5,788 nucleotides of DNA, from NCBI GenBank assembly GCA_005800465.1, contig SYFI01000008.1:1-5788 (forward strand). Direction: 5' to 3'. Position 1 is the stretch's first letter. The number at the start of each line of letters is the position of its first letter. The notes under the pieces were generated by a model, which worked only from the letters and a program-made list of their open reading frames with translations, ran no database searches and was not told the DNA's origin. The position numbers were made by a program, and so were the translations under genes. Below, one piece after another: positions 5,331 through 5,788 of the stretch. The DNA comes from Actinomycetota bacterium. Its GTDB lineage: Bacteria > Actinomycetota > Thermoleophilia > Miltoncostaeales > Miltoncostaeaceae.

Positions 5331-5788
5331 TTAGGAGGCCTTACCCACCGCGGTGGCCTCGGGGATCTCGATGAGCTTGCCCGAGGTCACGTCGTACACG
5401 TAGCCGTGCACGGGAATACGTGACGGCACGAGCGGGTGCTCACGGATGCGACGCACGTCGTCCACCACGGCACCCGCCTGGTCGGAGATGGTGAGCCAGT
5501 CGATGTCGCGGCCCACGGGCGAGCCCGGACCCTCACCCACGTCGTAGAAGCCCTCCGCGCCGAGCGCAGCGGTCTCGAGGCTGCTCTCCAGCAGGCCACC
5601 CATCACGTCGTTGGTGAAGAACTCCATGCCGCAGTTGGTGTGGTGCATGACAAACCACTCCTTGGTACCAAGAAGCTTGTACGAGATGACCAGCGAGCGA
5701 ATGGCATCGTCGCTGGCACGGCCACCGGCATTGCGGATGACGTGCGCGTCGCCCTCGCTCAGGCCGGCGTACTTGGCCGGGTCGAGAC
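5331..5788 (-). CDS. Beta-class carbonic anhydrase, C-terminal part (cut by right window edge)
   Basis: The product interconverts CO2 and bicarbonate with a zinc cofactor, presumably in the cytoplasm. The window shows 151 residues beginning LDPAKYAGL and ending with TAA at 5331. By similarity to the compact Rv1284-like mycobacterial enzymes, this lacks only the N-terminal part with the CMDAR box, which carries the first zinc cysteine and the Asp-Arg pair. Visible landmarks are EGDAHVIRNAGG (about 11-22), DDAIRSLVISYKLLGTKE (26-43) and HHTNCGM (48-54), whose second His (49) and Cys (52) are the other two zinc ligands. The family more often has HHTDCGM, so Asn51 is a mild variant. The C-terminal strand HGYVYDVTSGKL resembles the family end, GFVFDVATGKL in Rv1284. 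The start is outside the window. A strong hairpin follows the stop, so the gene probably ends its own transcript. Confidence 0.93.
   Translation of the reverse strand, partial: LDPAKYAGLSEGDAHVIRNAGGRASDDAIRSLVISYKLLGTKEWFVMHHTNCGMEFFTNDVMGGLLESSLETAALGAEGFYDVGEGPGSPVGRDIDWLTISDQAGAVVDDVRRIREHPLVPSRIPVHGYVYDVTSGKLIEIPEATAVGKAS

Noticed and set aside
1..5788. CRISPR arrays, insertion sequences, toxin-antitoxin or phage-defence genes
   Set aside because: No regularly spaced repeats, transposase or integrase motifs, terminal inverted repeats or defence domains were seen on either strand.

Overview
The window is a high-GC stretch of ordinary bacterial chromosome. GC-ending codons dominate, GTG is used as a start, spacers are short and terminator-like hairpins lack a clear U-run. 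The gene families fit an actinobacterium: an Rv1284-like beta-carbonic anhydrase, an exported class A beta-lactamase-fold serine hydrolase, a PD40/TolB-like exported propeller and a DUF4239 membrane protein. Placement in Actinomycetota, perhaps near Thermoleophilia, is an inference from style and gene families; no marker gene settles it.

Layout. Positions 1-429 (minus) hold the N-terminal 143 residues of an NADP-type glutamate dehydrogenase, cut by the left edge. A 327-base divergent spacer separates it from the only plus-strand gene, an exported beta-propeller protein (757-1878). That gene converges on a class I SAM-dependent methyltransferase (1984-2754, minus). The short spacer between them holds a hairpin and what looks like the decayed 3' half of a tRNA. 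Further right, all minus, are an exported serine hydrolase with SxxK, S-N-D and K-N-G motifs (2937-3893), a four-helix DUF4239 membrane protein (4009-4839), about 490 bases without a secure gene, and the C-terminal 151 residues of a beta-class carbonic anhydrase (5331-5788), cut by the right edge.

The genes do not form an evident pathway. GC-rich hairpins lie in the gaps after the carbonic anhydrase, DUF4239 and hydrolase genes, so the minus-strand genes are probably mostly separate transcription units. The dehydrogenase (nitrogen assimilation) and carbonic anhydrase (CO2/bicarbonate) are housekeeping. The propeller and the hydrolase are predicted to act outside the membrane.

I found no convincing new multi-gene system. 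The observations most worth checking are the tRNA-like remnant, a short segment of the serine hydrolase where codon bias favours another frame (possible compensated frameshift), the overlapping hairpins after the carbonic anhydrase, three close cysteine pairs in the hydrolase, and a coding-like patch in the 490-base gap.
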